DNA of 64,000 nt from Saturnia japonica (Eukaryota; Arthropoda; Insecta; Lepidoptera; Saturniidae), in assembly GCA_033032175.1 (NCBI GenBank), contig CM065318.1:11904001-11968000 (forward strand), read 5' to 3'. The position numbers and the translations under genes are program-made. The notes under the pieces are model-generated. The model saw only the letters and a program-made list of their open reading frames with translations, did not search any database and was not told where the DNA came from. Shown here piece by piece: positions 22,905 through 34,179 of this stretch. How positions within the stretch are numbered: position 1 is the first letter of the stretch; every line of letters begins with the position of its first letter.

Positions 22905-23062
22905 GTCGACCCAGTCCATCTTCTACATTATTCATCCGTGCTTATATGTACAGACAGAGTCGCTGTAAGACAAAGTGTCGTCTTGCACACTCCTCTCCTT
23001 AAGACCTTCATTACGACTGAAGAGTGATTTGCTTGTGACGCCCCCTCTTTATCCCGATGCGA
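22905..23062 (+). repeat. Anonymous repeat family Z, copy 2
   Basis: Matches 21949-22105 with 'cccagtccatcttctacatt', 'attcatccgtgcttatatgt', 'taagacaaagtgtcgtcttg', 'aagaccttcattacgactga' and 'agagtgatttgcttgtgacg'. The 68-codon open frame across it is incidental. Confidence 0.6.
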
Positions 23063-23394
23063 AAAGTTTGTTACTTATTATATTTTTTGTTTTAAGTTTT
23101 ACTACACTTACAACCCTATTTGCTATATTTACTGTTGTCGTTTTGACAATGTTAATAAATCTATTATTAATTATTCATTAAAAACTCAAACGAAAACCTA
23201 GCGAATAACATTTGCATTTAGTTGGTTTGACAACACCAGTGTTGTGATAAAAATACCGCAAGCACATATACATAGTACACTAGTTACATAAGCAGTAATA
23301 AATGCTAGTATGCTAAAGTAATAATAAAAAAAATCACTGTAAACTACGCAAAAGTTTTCAATACAAGACGATTTTTACCAAAAAATAAAAGTAA

Positions 23395-23605
23395 CTTCAA
23401 CGATTTTGGGAAGCTCCCTGGTGTATCTTTGAAGTCGAAGGTCCAATTCAAATGAAATTAAAATTGGATCACTCCTGAGGTATCCCCTTTCATCTAAACT
23501 AAATCAGTTCATAAACAAAGAAGATGTGTCTGAACATCCATTAAAAACGTATATATGCAAATTGAGAACCACCTCCATTTTTGAAGTCGGTTAATAAATA
23601 AAAAT
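23395..23605 (-). repeat. 'accgacttc' repeat family P, minus copy
   Basis: Reverse-complement partner of 20930-21172, in the opposite orientation about 2.2 kb away. On the minus strand it starts 'aaccgacttcaaaaatggag' and ends with 'ttggaccttcgacttcaaag' and 'caccagggagcttccc'. Class unknown. Confidence 0.65.
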
Positions 23606-23948
23606 TATTATTAAATATTATGTTCGACTAGTAATTGGATATATTCCTCTTATTTGTTAATTGTAAACCAACAACTGAGAACTTAATGACACGTCGTTGT
23701 ATGAAGATATTTTAAAAAATGACGTACCTTTTACATACTTCATCATCATATTATAATTTATAATTGGTCCATTATTTTGGATAGTAGCTGGAGCCCGCAA
23801 CTTAGTTCACGTGCAGAACCTATACAAAATTGCAATGATATTTATTCTAGATCCTTCCTCGGCTTCAATCCCAATACGTAAACTGTTTTCTAAATTGTTT
23901 CAGTACATTTCAAGTAATGCTCATTCAAATAGAAAATTTACGATTTTA
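23606..23948. other. No gene or recognised element
   Basis: AT-rich unique sequence without a recognised signature. Confidence 0.4.
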
Positions 23949-23954
23949 TTATGT

Positions 23955-24132
23955 TCTAGTAACTGCCCGCGACTGCGTTCGTACTAATTTTAAATAAAAT
24001 CCTATATCACTCAGAGATAATGTAACGTGTTATCATTGAAAAAAATTGTAGAATTGGATCATTAGTTCCTTAGTTAAGTAGATTACTATCTACAAACATA
24101 AAAACTTTATCTCTTTATAATAGTAATGTTAG
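23955..24132. repeat. Decayed non-autonomous element, class uncertain
   Basis: Begins 'ctagtaactgcccgcgactg' with 'cgttcgtactaattttaaat' and continues with 'gaattggatcattagttcct'. The GC-rich 'cccgcgactgcgttcg' followed by AT-rich sequence is the usual look of one end of insect Helitron-like or RTE-type non-autonomous elements. No second end is visible. Confidence 0.4.
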
Positions 24133-24134
24133 AT

Positions 24135-24625
24135 AAACATAGATATAGACTCATAGTAGGAAATAAACCATTCAAGTAAGTTAACGTTCCATACATTCTG
24201 CCGTAAGTTGTCAAAATTTGATTAATTTCATCCAACAAAAAAAACTCCAGGATTGTTATCACCCTATATTTTCATGTCGCGAACAAAACTAGAATGTATA
24301 TTCTTTTGCTTCCCGGCGTCACGTATTACCATATCCTTCAAATATATCATAGCGTTTCGAATATTTTATGCTGTCGGTATCAAACAGGCGTTTTGTGGTA
24401 ATGTCCTCGTTTGATGTATAGCAGTCAGGAACAGTCGGGGTCTAAATATCTTGCTATTATGTATATTGTGGCTACATTAAGATGTAACGTCGCAGAAGGG
24501 CGGCTCTTAGTGTTTTTTTCTTTGCGTAATCACGACCCAGATTGTTCTGTCGCGAAATATAACGCTTTACTGGCTAAGAAATTTATAAAAATTGTGAGCA
24601 TTCATTTACTTCAAGAGTATTGAAA
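24135..24625. other. No gene or recognised element
   Basis: A 70-codon frame (24411-24623) is not recognised and lacks supporting signals. Confidence 0.4.
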
Positions 24626-24630
24626 TACAG

Positions 24631-24659
24631 AAATTAGACTTCTACCAGAAGTCTAATTT
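24631..24659. other. Perfect 13-bp stem hairpin with 3-nt loop
   Basis: AAATTAGACTTCT, loop ACC, AGAAGTCTAATTT: every base of the 13-bp stem pairs. It lies outside recognised elements. It could be the footprint of an inverted duplication, or an RNA or cruciform structure; a function is not shown. Confidence 0.8.
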
Positions 24660-24899
24660 ATGCACTAAATAAAAAACTTTTTCTATGTCTAGTTAATGAT
24701 ATACAGAATATAATAACGAAGAAATAATTGACTGTTTCAGCTTTTGTAAAACTAAACCAAATAGTATCAGCTATTTAAAAAATTAAAAAAGTAACAATAA
24801 TAAGTACAAGGTATATTAGTAACTATAAAAACCTCAAAGAAACAAATGCAAATAATTTTGTATGAATTACAAATGAATTTTCTAGAGTCGTTCAAAAAA

Positions 24900-25240
24900 C
24901 TCGTACAGTGAAATCTCCTACCGTGGCTACTTCGTTAAATAATATAAGGAACTGCGGAGGTTCGCGAATTGCGGGAACAGACTCGAACAAGAGGCACCGG
25001 AGCCGCTTGAATTTGCAATTTCAAGGCGTTCGTTCTCTTACAATTTGCTTATACCGAGCTCCACGTTGGGCGCCATTTCATGTAATTCGGTCCGCAGCCG
25101 CACTAAAGTTAAGTAATCGTACACCGTAGCGGAGTTCCAACGCCCGCCCTTACATGAGCTACTTATTTTTTGGCATCGTTTCAAATTAAAAACGATAGAG
25201 AGAGTCTTTCCTTTTTCTGTCCGCCGTCGACACCATGAAA
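24900..25240. other. GC-richer unique island
   Basis: Contains 'ggaactgcggaggttcgcga', 'ggcaccggagccgcttgaat', 'gagctccacgttgggcgcca' and 'cgcagccgcactaaag', with many CpG dinucleotides compared with the AT-rich flanks. A 73-codon frame (24908-25129) is present but unrecognised and has no splice support. No match to other repeats in the window. It may be a conserved non-coding or regulatory stretch, or an unrecognised old element. Confidence 0.35.
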
Positions 25241-25244
25241 CATT

Positions 25245-28030
25245 ATTACATAAGTAGTTGCTATTTAAAATATTATGTTCTGAATATACTGCCTAGGTCT
25301 CTATTTTCTTGGTAAAGTAATGTAGGATACATAGTGCATTCAAGTAGCAGACTATTGTCTTCTTCAGTAACAGGTCGAATGAACTTAAACACTATTATAC
25401 ACAATATTATTTAGCCTACTAGTTACAAAAACCACATAAAATAAAGATACGTTAATAATATATCTCACAAAGTATAAATCTACACAATTGTATTTAAATC
25501 AACAGTATTTTGTATATATTAACTTGTAGTCATATAACTTTTGTAACATTGTGAATACTGAAATAGCTGCAGAATATTTTGCTAAAGTTCTCCAAGTTAC
25601 CGCTGTTTATTTCAAAATGGTATGTCTTTACTAGTAATCTATTTATGTATACGTAAAAATTAAGTTAAAATTTATTACGTGTAATAAATACCCACTGATT
25701 GATCACAACTCAAGAGGTTAAGCTTAGCAATCTACATCGTAGTGTTAAAATAGGAAAACAAACTTACAATATGTATTCTATAGAATATTATATTCTGTTT
25801 TATTTATTATCTAAACCAAAACTAATCTCATCCAAATACATAGGAGAAGAAACTAAATTCGTGTACAATATTTTATGAGCAATCACAGTAACTAAATCGG
25901 GAATCTCGGCGGAGGTCGACCCTTGCCTTTAATTTTCTCTCCAATAATGAACGAGCGCTGACCTGCCTTCGCAGGCTGCACAAAATTTCATTTTAATACC
26001 TATGGGGCTATCCAGTATCCAACCAACGAAGTGGCCTAACAAAACATTGCGGTCTGCTACCGAGAAGATTAAAACTCGCTTACAACATGTTTGTTCTTGG
26101 TTAATATTTTGGTATCCAAAAGCTAGCATACGGGTAATATGTCCTTCTAAAAAGCAATTGTCTTAAAAGTACAATTACGATAATTTCACTTCATGCAGAT
26201 TCATTAAGATAAAGACTGGGACCGTTCGGAAGTTGTGCCATTACTAACGAAATCATAATGGAACATCCAACATTCTTCAACGTCTACAATTGGAGTAAAA
26301 TTCGCTGCAATTTCACGAATTGTCGTCGGCGGTTATTATTCGGCGAGTAAGCGGGAATTTGTCTCTTCAGGACATTGCTGGTTTTGTCCTGGAGTTTCGC
26401 GTAAATTCGCATGGTTCGCTGGTTCCTTTCAAAAGTCGCGCGGTTGGTTTTACGCTTTTGGCGGCATTGTTCGTGGTGTTTTGACTTTAAATTTTAACTA
26501 TCATTATTCAGAAATATTACTTATTATTATTTTGTTTTGCGACACATTTTGCACTTCAACAACTATTGTGCATTTTTGCTAGAATTAATCTTAACGTTAC
26601 ACCAGTCTACGTTTATAGCTAAAGATTACCCGTTTAGAAATATTGTGGAATATAAAAAAAAAAACATTTAGTTTCAAATCCGTTTTTTGCCGCTTGTAAA
26701 CCTTCAGAGTAGATGGAGAGAAGGAAGTCGAACAATTGACGTACCTAATCTCTTTGGAGCCCTGTAGTATATTGTATTTTAAGAATGTTTTAATTACAAA
26801 AACTAAGAAAAAATGTTTATGAAGATAATCTACAATTTTTGTTTAGTCATAGTTTATTTTAAAAATATTGAAAAGGCAATTGATTATTTAACTAGCTGAT
26901 GAATCTCAAGTAATCTGTATCATTCAGATTTGCTTTAAACAAGATATAACAGTAAGAGCTAAACATTAACAGCTGGATAGGAAAGGAAGAGTCAATGCTA
27001 TCAGAAATAATTAAAAATTAAAATAAGATAAGAAAGTATAAAATGGCATAAAAATACTACCAAAAAGTAAATCAAGAATTAACTCATATAGTCTATTGAT
27101 AGTTGAAGCCAGAGAGAATCTCAAATTAAGAAAGCGTTTTATACTTGCATAGTATAGTTATATTGTTTCCTGTGACTTTTCTTCAATTTTATACCGAGAA
27201 CGAGATTATTTTGAAATAGAATCTTGTTGATTGTAATAATATCTAACCAGATTTGTTATACGTATTTCAATCTATTTCTATCGAACATATGTGAGTTACT
27301 TGAGTCTTAATTGAAAACCAGCACTGAATTTCAAAAAGCATTCACCTCCGACTGAGCTGTAAATCTATCTATTAGAAAAATATTCTTAAGCATTTATATT
27401 AATCCTCATTCTTCAAAAAATCTAAAAAAAAAAAAAAAATACAATATATACAAACAAATTTAATGCTAAAAGTAAGGAGAAAGTGGTTTGTTATAGTATA
27501 AAAATATTCATGTTGTTATTGTTATTAAACCGAATGTAAAGATAGACACATCATCCAAAAATTATAGGCTAAATACAGTAGAGAAAATGTAAGAAGAAAG
27601 TTCCGTTGTAGGTTACGAATGTTAGGCTTATGAAAAGAGCCAAGCTTCTATTACAATTGACAAGTCCCGTAATTCTCCCACGGACACCGAGTATTACTAA
27701 TATTCATTAAAAATTCACTAATTCTCTATAACAGAGGAGTGTATGTTTTCAAAAAGGAAAATCTTTGCGTAAACAAACATTCGTGTATTGAATTCGTTCG
27801 GTCTTTCGTCTAGTAATTATTCTATCCGCGTGCTTGACAACAAAGGGAAGGTTATTACGGTTCACAAATGAGATACGTTTCGGGAACAGTCTTTATAGTA
27901 ATATGTTTATAATTGAAACGTGTCGTATGATATAACGAATTATTTGAACATGGGAAAAACACGGTGTCCCCAATTCCTCTACATTTACGAACTTTTTGTT
28001 AACAGCTTGCATTGTTTGGTCGGATCACAT
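25245..28030. other. No gene; unique AT-rich DNA with a GC-richer island at 26210-26480
   Basis: The island has 'cgaattgtcgtcggcggtta', 'cggcgagtaagcgggaattt' and 'aaaagtcgcgcggttggttt', without repeat matches. A 66-codon minus frame (25929-26129) sits in a slightly GC-richer patch and contains 'RVLIFSVADRNVLLGHFVG', which I do not recognise. A run of about 15 A lies at 27425-27439. The rest shows nothing. Confidence 0.4.
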
Positions 28031-28037
28031 TATTTTA

Positions 28038-28492
28038 TTAATTAGCTGTGTGCCCGGCTTGCTTCCCCGCTCCCGGCTATTTTGAAGACAAAAATGCTTA
28101 TTGTGGATGATAGATATATTACTCTCCCGACTTTTTTGTAGGTCTTTTTAATGCCTAAAATTATGTAGAACATTAATTTGCTATATCTCTTATGGTTTAC
28201 TCAGCATAAGCCATTTAAGCCCTAATTGATTCACGATGACCAGTTTATTTTTAATTGTGCGGAATCTTAATTCTTTTTCTAAATTAAAAAGCCTAAGTAA
28301 CTTCCATAAATTCAGCTATCTACCAGTGAAAGTCCCGTCATAATCGGTCCATCCGTTTCGGAGATTACCCGAAAATTTAAAAATGGGCTTCTTGTTATTA
28401 TTGTCGTTAATACTTTCATATGCATTTAGTAAAAAACTGTTATTTTGACATTACCAACAGACACTTCAATTTTATTAATTATATAGATTTAT
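28038..28492 (-). mobile_element. Non-autonomous Helitron-like element (family H2), minus copy
   Basis: Read on the minus strand it starts 'aatctatataattaataaaa' and 'ttgaagtgtctgttggtaat', then 'tgcatatgaaagtatt' and 'tccgaaacggatggaccg', and runs to 'gcttattgtgggtg'-like words and 'gccgggcacacagctaat'. The end CTAA followed by T fits the Helitron CTRR|T rule. The same order appears at 32888-33405, 36158-36518 and 49147-49527 (all plus). Part of the usual 3' GC-rich tail is deleted. No coding capacity. Confidence 0.6.
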
Positions 28493-28494
28493 GT

Positions 28495-29296
28495 ATTAAG
28501 TGCAAAAGGTCTCATTTTTTTCGATTAAAATTTATTTATTTACATAGACCATGCAACTTAAATTAAAGAAGTCTAGTTTGAGATCAGTAACATTTATTTT
28601 AATATAATTAAAGTAATTAATTATGCACGGCTTTAGGGTGTGTATTTGCTTATTCTGTATTATGCATTTTTTTTTAATTCTTATTTCCTATTTGGCAACC
28701 ATAATAGGTTTATTTCCAGAAAAAAGGGAGATATTATTATTAATTTCTAATAAAAACCTCAACAGTATTTACACGTCCTTTTCATTTCCTCGGAGAATGA
28801 ATTTACAAAAGTCCTTTCTTAACCAAGACTAACGGAAGGCTTATATGCTTTTGAAAGTCTAAATTTCTTATGTCAGTGTAGTACATCGATAGATAAATTA
28901 CTTATGATATTACTCTACATATATGTACTAATATCATTAACGATCAATATACTTACATTAAGTTAATATAGTCCTAATAATAATTAAATTAAAGGCAAAC
29001 ATATCAATAGGAAAATCGAATCTAGAAGATTTACATAACAATAAATATACCCGATATTGAACGAGATACAATTTTCTACGTTATTCACTTACCCTAAGGC
29101 GATAGGAAATGAATATCAAAATATTGCTGTTTGTAATTTACATGACTGTATCTACTCAATAACATAATTCCTAGCGCTAATTCAGTTATCAGTCTGAGAT
29201 AGATTAACACAGTAATTAACACAATTAATATTAAACTCAACATTTCACTGGTTTCATACAATACAACATTTAAAGATATGGTATGAAAATGCAATA
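28495..29296. other. No gene or recognised element
   Basis: AT-rich unique sequence up to the left terminal repeat of the Tc1 element. Confidence 0.45.
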
Positions 29297-29298
29297 AA

Positions 29299-30912
29299 TA
29301 TACATTCATGAACATATTTAAAGGAACGCAATAAAAAACGGGGACAAATTAAAGTGAATAAAGATTTATTGTACAATATAAGCTTTTAAAATCCGTTGAA
29401 TAGAATAAATTAATTAAATTAACATTTTTTAACCCAAAAAAATTAGACTCAACGAAAAAGAAAAGTTTGTACTAGAAGCAGTAAACTCAGTATTTTAATT
29501 GTAAGGAATTTTGACCTAACATAATGAAAATATAATATTGTTCTAAAGACTTTTTTTTTCATAATGGATGACACAACCAGTATTTAGTATTGCCTCTTCT
29601 CACTGTCAAAACTGCCTGCATCCATTAGTGCATACTTTTTATTAAATTGTCAATGAAACTTTATGACATTAGGTTCCATTCTTCAACCAATGCAGTTTTG
29701 AGGTCCCTTAGGTTAACTGGTGCTGGATTTCTTTGTTTAATTGGTTTTTTTAATTTATCCCAAACATGTTCCATCAGATTTAGGTCTGGCGAGCGTGCTG
29801 GCCACACCAACATTTGGATTGCGACATCAGTAAAGTACTTCGATACTACCGCCGCATCATGAAGACGAGCATTATCGTGCATTTAAAATTTAAAAAAAAA
29901 TATCCTTCAGGAATGGGGCAAAAGACATCACAATCTGCTCTAAAAATTCTGTTACGTATCTTGCCGCAGTCAGGGACCCCTTTTCTATGATGTGTAGCTC
30001 CGTACGTGCCCCTAAGCAAATACCACTCCATACCATTACTGAGCCTCTACCATAAAGGCTCTCTTCAAACAATGTGCACTCATCGTATCTTTCTCCGGGT
30101 CGTCTCCATACTTTGACCATTCATCAACTGACATAAGATAGAACCTGGACTCATCAGTAAAAAGTACTTTTCCCCAAGCGCCATCATCCCAATTTCTGTG
30201 CGAAACAAGCAAAATTGGACCGAGCTTCTCGATGACCTGCGGTGAGTAAAGGGACTCTGGGGGCAAGTAAGCCCTATACCTGACATTCGCCTTATCTTGT
30301 TCTAATCGTTTTGGTGCTAACTGTCACTTGAACTTTCTGCAACTTGTTTCGTATCTCGGAAGAAGTTGAAGTGCGGTTTCTGAGGACACCGCTTACAATA
30401 AATCTGTTATACATCTCTGTTGTTATTTTTTGCGACCTTGTCCTTTACGTTTTTCTCCAGTCTGCCGGTATCGATTAAGATTGCGAAAATCACAGACTTG
30501 GAGACTCGAATTTTTGAGCCACTTTATTGTAAGTGTTGTGGGCATTATCAGGTAAACTTATCAAATAAATTCCCTTCTCTCAATAATAACAATTATTTAT
30601 CAACACAGTCCTTAATTTGTGATGTATTTGTTATTGTAATATTATGTGAATGTGTCGTTGATGTGCCAATAAATAAATAAAAAAGCAGAAATAATGTTTT
30701 TGTTAAAACAACAGAAACTTGCAGAATTTAATACGATACGTATCAAAAACATTAACAGATAGCCACAAAAGTCGTAAGTAAAATCCTATCCAAAATCTTC
30801 GTTTCTTCAGATCACATAATACTGGTATATATGGCCAGTATGAAATAAGAAAATATTTACTGTTATTCTTCCTTTTTATTGCGTTCCTCTAAATATGCTC
30901 ATGAATTTATAA
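29299..30912 (-). mobile_element. Tc1-like transposon relic with both terminal inverted repeats
   Basis: The left end (29301-29337) reads 'attcatgaacatatttaaag' then 'gaacgcaataaaaa'. The reverse complement of the right end (30873-30911) reads 'attcatgagcatatttagag' then 'gaacgcaataaaaa', so 34 or more bases are inverted with very few mismatches. TATA flanks both ends, consistent with insertion at TA. The total of about 1.6 kb is the normal Tc1 length, and the minus-strand transposase relic lies inside (29660-30480). The transposase would have excised and inserted the element; it is now broken. Confidence 0.85.
29660..30480 (-). pseudogene. Tc1-like transposase relic (DD34E type)
   Basis: On the minus strand, in order: 'YRQTGEKRKGQGRKK' (AT-hook/GRPR-like linker, near 30470-30430), 'IVSGVLRN' (about 30380), 'WGKVLFTDESRFYL' with the first catalytic aspartate (30130-30175), 'WRRPGERYDE', 'GSVMVWSGICLGARTELHI' (30000-30060), 'LHDNARLHDAA' with the second aspartate (about 29845-29882), and 'VWPARSPDLNLMEHVWDKLK' with the glutamate (29730-29795). 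The triad D, D, E is therefore still visible. It is split over at least three frames, and an AT-rich slip (29885-29900) separates the last two blocks. Confidence 0.9.
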
Positions 30913-30914
30913 TC

Positions 30915-32885
30915 CATTTATTTTAACTTTTAGACTTTTGGAATTGTTTGTTTATTTTGGTAATATGTACTGGTTGACGGTTGTCTTTCACAGTTAAACA
31001 CTTTGTTTTAATTTAGATAGTTTAATGAAAACGTCTTTACAAAAAACACAGCTTACTTGACAAACCAACATTGTAGAAGATAAAGTAGCTTCACTCAATG
31101 TTGCCACACTGAGTTTTGTGATACCAGATTCATGTAGTAAAATTTAAAATTAATGTGTACAATTCGCATACAGGAATTACTATTCGGACCTAAAAATTCA
31201 CGATGTGTTAACATTTTAGTTTTAGAGTCTATTTATCTTCCAGAAACTTAAGAAACCATGTGAAGTGGAGTCTTAAAAACCAACCTAATAATTCGTATTT
31301 ATGCAATGTGTCTAAATGATAAAAGTATAATTTTTTTTATCTACAATTTCAATAATGTCTTCTTACCTTATTTTTTTTTTTTTGCAAGCGTTCACAGCAT
31401 CTTCGAATACCTTTATTAAAGTCGTAGCCAAACGAAAACCTTTTTTAGTTAAGTTTATAAACCCATTGCTTCTGGAAAATGTAAAGACAAAATTTTCCTT
31501 AACCGTCACTGCCTTTATTAAGTTCATTGTGAAAATCGTACGAAGGAATTGAAAGTATTGAAATTGGCTCCATTAAAATCTGCGATGTATTTTTAACTTT
31601 TTCCAATGAAATAAAAAATAATTAAGCGGGTATTAAGCAAAGGAAGATCATTTCAAACGCCACTCTTATCAAAATCTTGGATTCTGCAACGCGGGCAATT
31701 AATTTTGTATTAACGTCAAGCGTCATCTGGAACCGGTTAATTCTTTATCTAGGGCCAATAAAACAGTAATTATAGAAGCGATAATCTATTTTATATACAA
31801 GTAGATAAAATTTGTAGAACTGTCTTCTTTTTATAAAATAAGTAAGGATATGTCAGCGTGTTACTGCGTTGCGGTGTTTCAAAGGTAGCGATAGATATTT
31901 CTCTAACAAACAGTAACTGTAATGTAACACTTCTTGTTCAGATTATTCTTGAAACAAGAATAATCCCAGTATCAAAAAACTGAATTATGTTACATCGCAA
32001 GGAAGACAAAACTATATTTAATAAGCGTAAATACAGAAGATTCTTATTTTTAAAGGAAAAATTACTGATGGCGTCATCTAGTCTTATTAAAATATTTTAA
32101 TTATCTACTCAATATAGATAATTTTAAAGTCGTAAGACACACATGCAATTAGTTTAAAACAATGACATACTTCTTATAGTACTTTGTAATACAATACCGG
32201 TTATTAAATTACAGATCAATAAAATTTATCGATAACAATAATGAGAAATGTCATAATGCTGTTTATAAAGAAATGATTTGCAACTAATTAAATATTGGTC
32301 TTGGCAAATTATTATATGTCTGTAATGTAAACTTTTAATATGTTACGACAATTTATTTTGTAATAATTAATATAGCTATTGTGGCATTTATTATTTCTGA
32401 AGTACTACATTGTATGGATAGATGGTACCATAGGTATTACTAGTGAATTTATAAATGACAAAATTGCTGAAATTCTTTTAATATATTCTCTGTTCGTTTA
32501 ACCTTTAGGAGGAGTTAATAATATCAGAGAAGCCACGTTCTTTATGTAAATAAATTATAAATGGGTTATTATTATAAGTGGACCATTCCTCAAACATGAA
32601 TTTATTTATCGACCCTTATTTTAAATAAAGAAACAATATATGCGACCAAAGTTGCGTACGTAGGCCGAATACTGTTTTCAATTCTTTACGCATAAACTGT
32701 AATGAGGCAGGTATGGGTTTTCAATAATTTTGTTACCCACTATATCGACGAGGTCGATCTCCTCATTTCCCTTTGGTATAATTCGATGAAACTGGATACA
32801 TTGAAGATATAATTTTATTTTATAATTAGTTGTACGACCGACATAACATTAAATTTGGAAAGGTTATGTTAGTAACATAGATTAT
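30915..32885. other. No gene or recognised element
   Basis: AT-rich sequence; a 65-codon plus frame (31355-31552) is not recognised. The hairpin at 31941-31965 is listed separately. Confidence 0.45.
31941..31965. other. Perfect 11-bp stem hairpin with 3-nt loop
   Basis: GATTATTCTTG, loop AAA, CAAGAATAATC. Every stem base pairs. No TE signature around it. Similar in size to the hairpins at 24631 and 46158 but not related in sequence. Confidence 0.8.
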
Positions 32886-32887
32886 CT

Positions 32888-33405
32888 TTTGTGCAATTAA
32901 TAAAATTGAAGTGTCTGTTTGTAATGTCAAAATAACAGTTTTTCACTAAATGCATATGAAAGTATATACGATACCCATAACAAAAAGCCCCTTTTTAAAA
33001 CTTTTGTCTGTCTGTCTGTCTGTTTGTTCCGGTTAATCTATCTCCGAAACGGTTGGACCGATTTTGCCTGGACTTTCACTGATAGTTAACTGATAATATA
33101 GGGAGTAACTTAGGCTACTTTTATTTTAGAAAAATAATTAGGGTTCTGCACAAATAAAAAAAACTGGTCATTGTGAATCAATTCGGGCGCTTAAATGGCT
33201 TATGCTGAGTAAACCATATGAGATATAGCAAATTAATGTACTAGAGAGTTATAGGCATTAAAAAAGTCCGGGAGAGTATACATCTACCTTCTAAGGAACA
33301 CCCACAATAAGCATGTTTGTCTTTAATATAGCCGTTAGCGGGAATCCAAGATTCGCACGGGCAATCTGTAATCCACGTGAGCGAAGCCACGGGCACAGCT
33401 AGTGT
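32888..33405 (+). mobile_element. Non-autonomous Helitron-like element (family H2), plus copy
   Basis: Starts near 'gtgcaattaataaaattgaa' and 'gtgtctgtttgtaatgtcaa', then 'gcatatgaaagtatatacga', a (TCTG)n run at 33007-33024, 'ccgaaacggttggaccgatt' and 'gactttcactgatagttaac'. Near the end come 'aatccacgtgagcgaagcca' and 'cgggcacagctagt'. CGTG and CACG can pair around AGCGAAGC, then CTAG and T follow, as at a Helitron 3' end. It is the longest H2 copy because it keeps 33120-33240, which the copy at 36158 lacks. Confidence 0.65.
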
Positions 33406-33537
33406 AAAATAAATTATGAACAAAAGATTTGCGCGGAAATTGTACATTACCTTAGTGTTTGCTAATTTTGGGTGTAAAAAAGTTTGAAAACAAGTTAGCA
33501 GTTAATTTCGAATTTATGTTACTATTTATGTATCATG

Positions 33538-34175
33538 AAACGGCGCCTTTTAACGAGAGAGGAAATATTAAGGGCAGTAGGCATGCTCCAAGCTAAGATT
33601 ACTCAACGGAGTATTGCTGAGGAGATCGGAACAAAATAAAACGTTATATCAAGGTTATGGAAACGTTATCGTGCTAGTGATAAAGTGGCTGAAAGACAAC
33701 CAGGCTGAAAGCGCATAGCCACCTAATGACAAGACCGATTTCGCAAGTTGCCACGAGAAGACTACCGAATGTTACGGCCATGCGGTTGGTTCCACTGCTC
33801 CAGTCAGAGCACCAGTTGCTTATTAGTAATGAAACTGTGAGGAGAAGACTGCATGAAGCTAACCTTCATGCTCGTAGACCGCTTCGTACTCCAGCATTAC
33901 GTCGAAGAAATCGTGGACTCGTGAACATTTGCTCTGGAAAGATAACCAGTGGTCTGTCGTGCTATTTACCGATGAGTCCTGATTCGGTTTCCATCCTGAT
34001 TCACGAAGAGTTCCTGGTCCTGAGAAACGTTTGGAACACCCTCAAAATGTCCACCTATACCACTGTGGGACAATTATAGCTTGGCGGGAATTCGTGTTGG
34101 TGGAAGAACAGACCTTGTTTGAGTCAGAAACACCAAAACCACTGAAAAATACTTTAACCAGTTGCTAGTAACAAT
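33538..34175 (+). pseudogene. Second Tc1-like transposase relic, 3' truncated
   Basis: Starts at ATG 33535-33538 with 'KRRLLTREEILRAVGMLQ' and 'ITQRSIAEEIGTK', a stop, then 'VISRLWKRYRASDKV' (first helix-turn-helix). Next come 'ETVRRRLHEANLHARRP' (second DNA-binding part, about 33825-33880), 'QWSVVLFTDES' and 'FGFHPDSRRV' (first catalytic aspartate, 33950-34015), and 'AGIRVGGRTDLV', a stop, 'NTKTTEKYFNQLL' (34085-34170). After that the frame is lost, so the second aspartate and the glutamate are missing. Its subfamily differs from the Tc1 at 29299-30912, and it lies on the opposite strand. Frameshifts near 33715 and 33940. Confidence 0.85.
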
Positions 34176-34179
34176 AGTC

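Noticed and set aside
29661..30286. Five overlapping minus-strand frames that might be separate small genes
   Set aside because: Read in order across frames they form one Tc1 transposase with its D, D, E residues, within terminal inverted repeats.
33007..33026. TCTG tandem repeats as a CRISPR-like or independent array
   Set aside because: They are an internal part of the Helitron-like H2 family and recur in each copy.
33726..34079. 117-codon open frame as an intact gene
   Set aside because: It covers only part of a Tc1 transposase and moves out of frame at the catalytic region; the true motifs continue in another frame.
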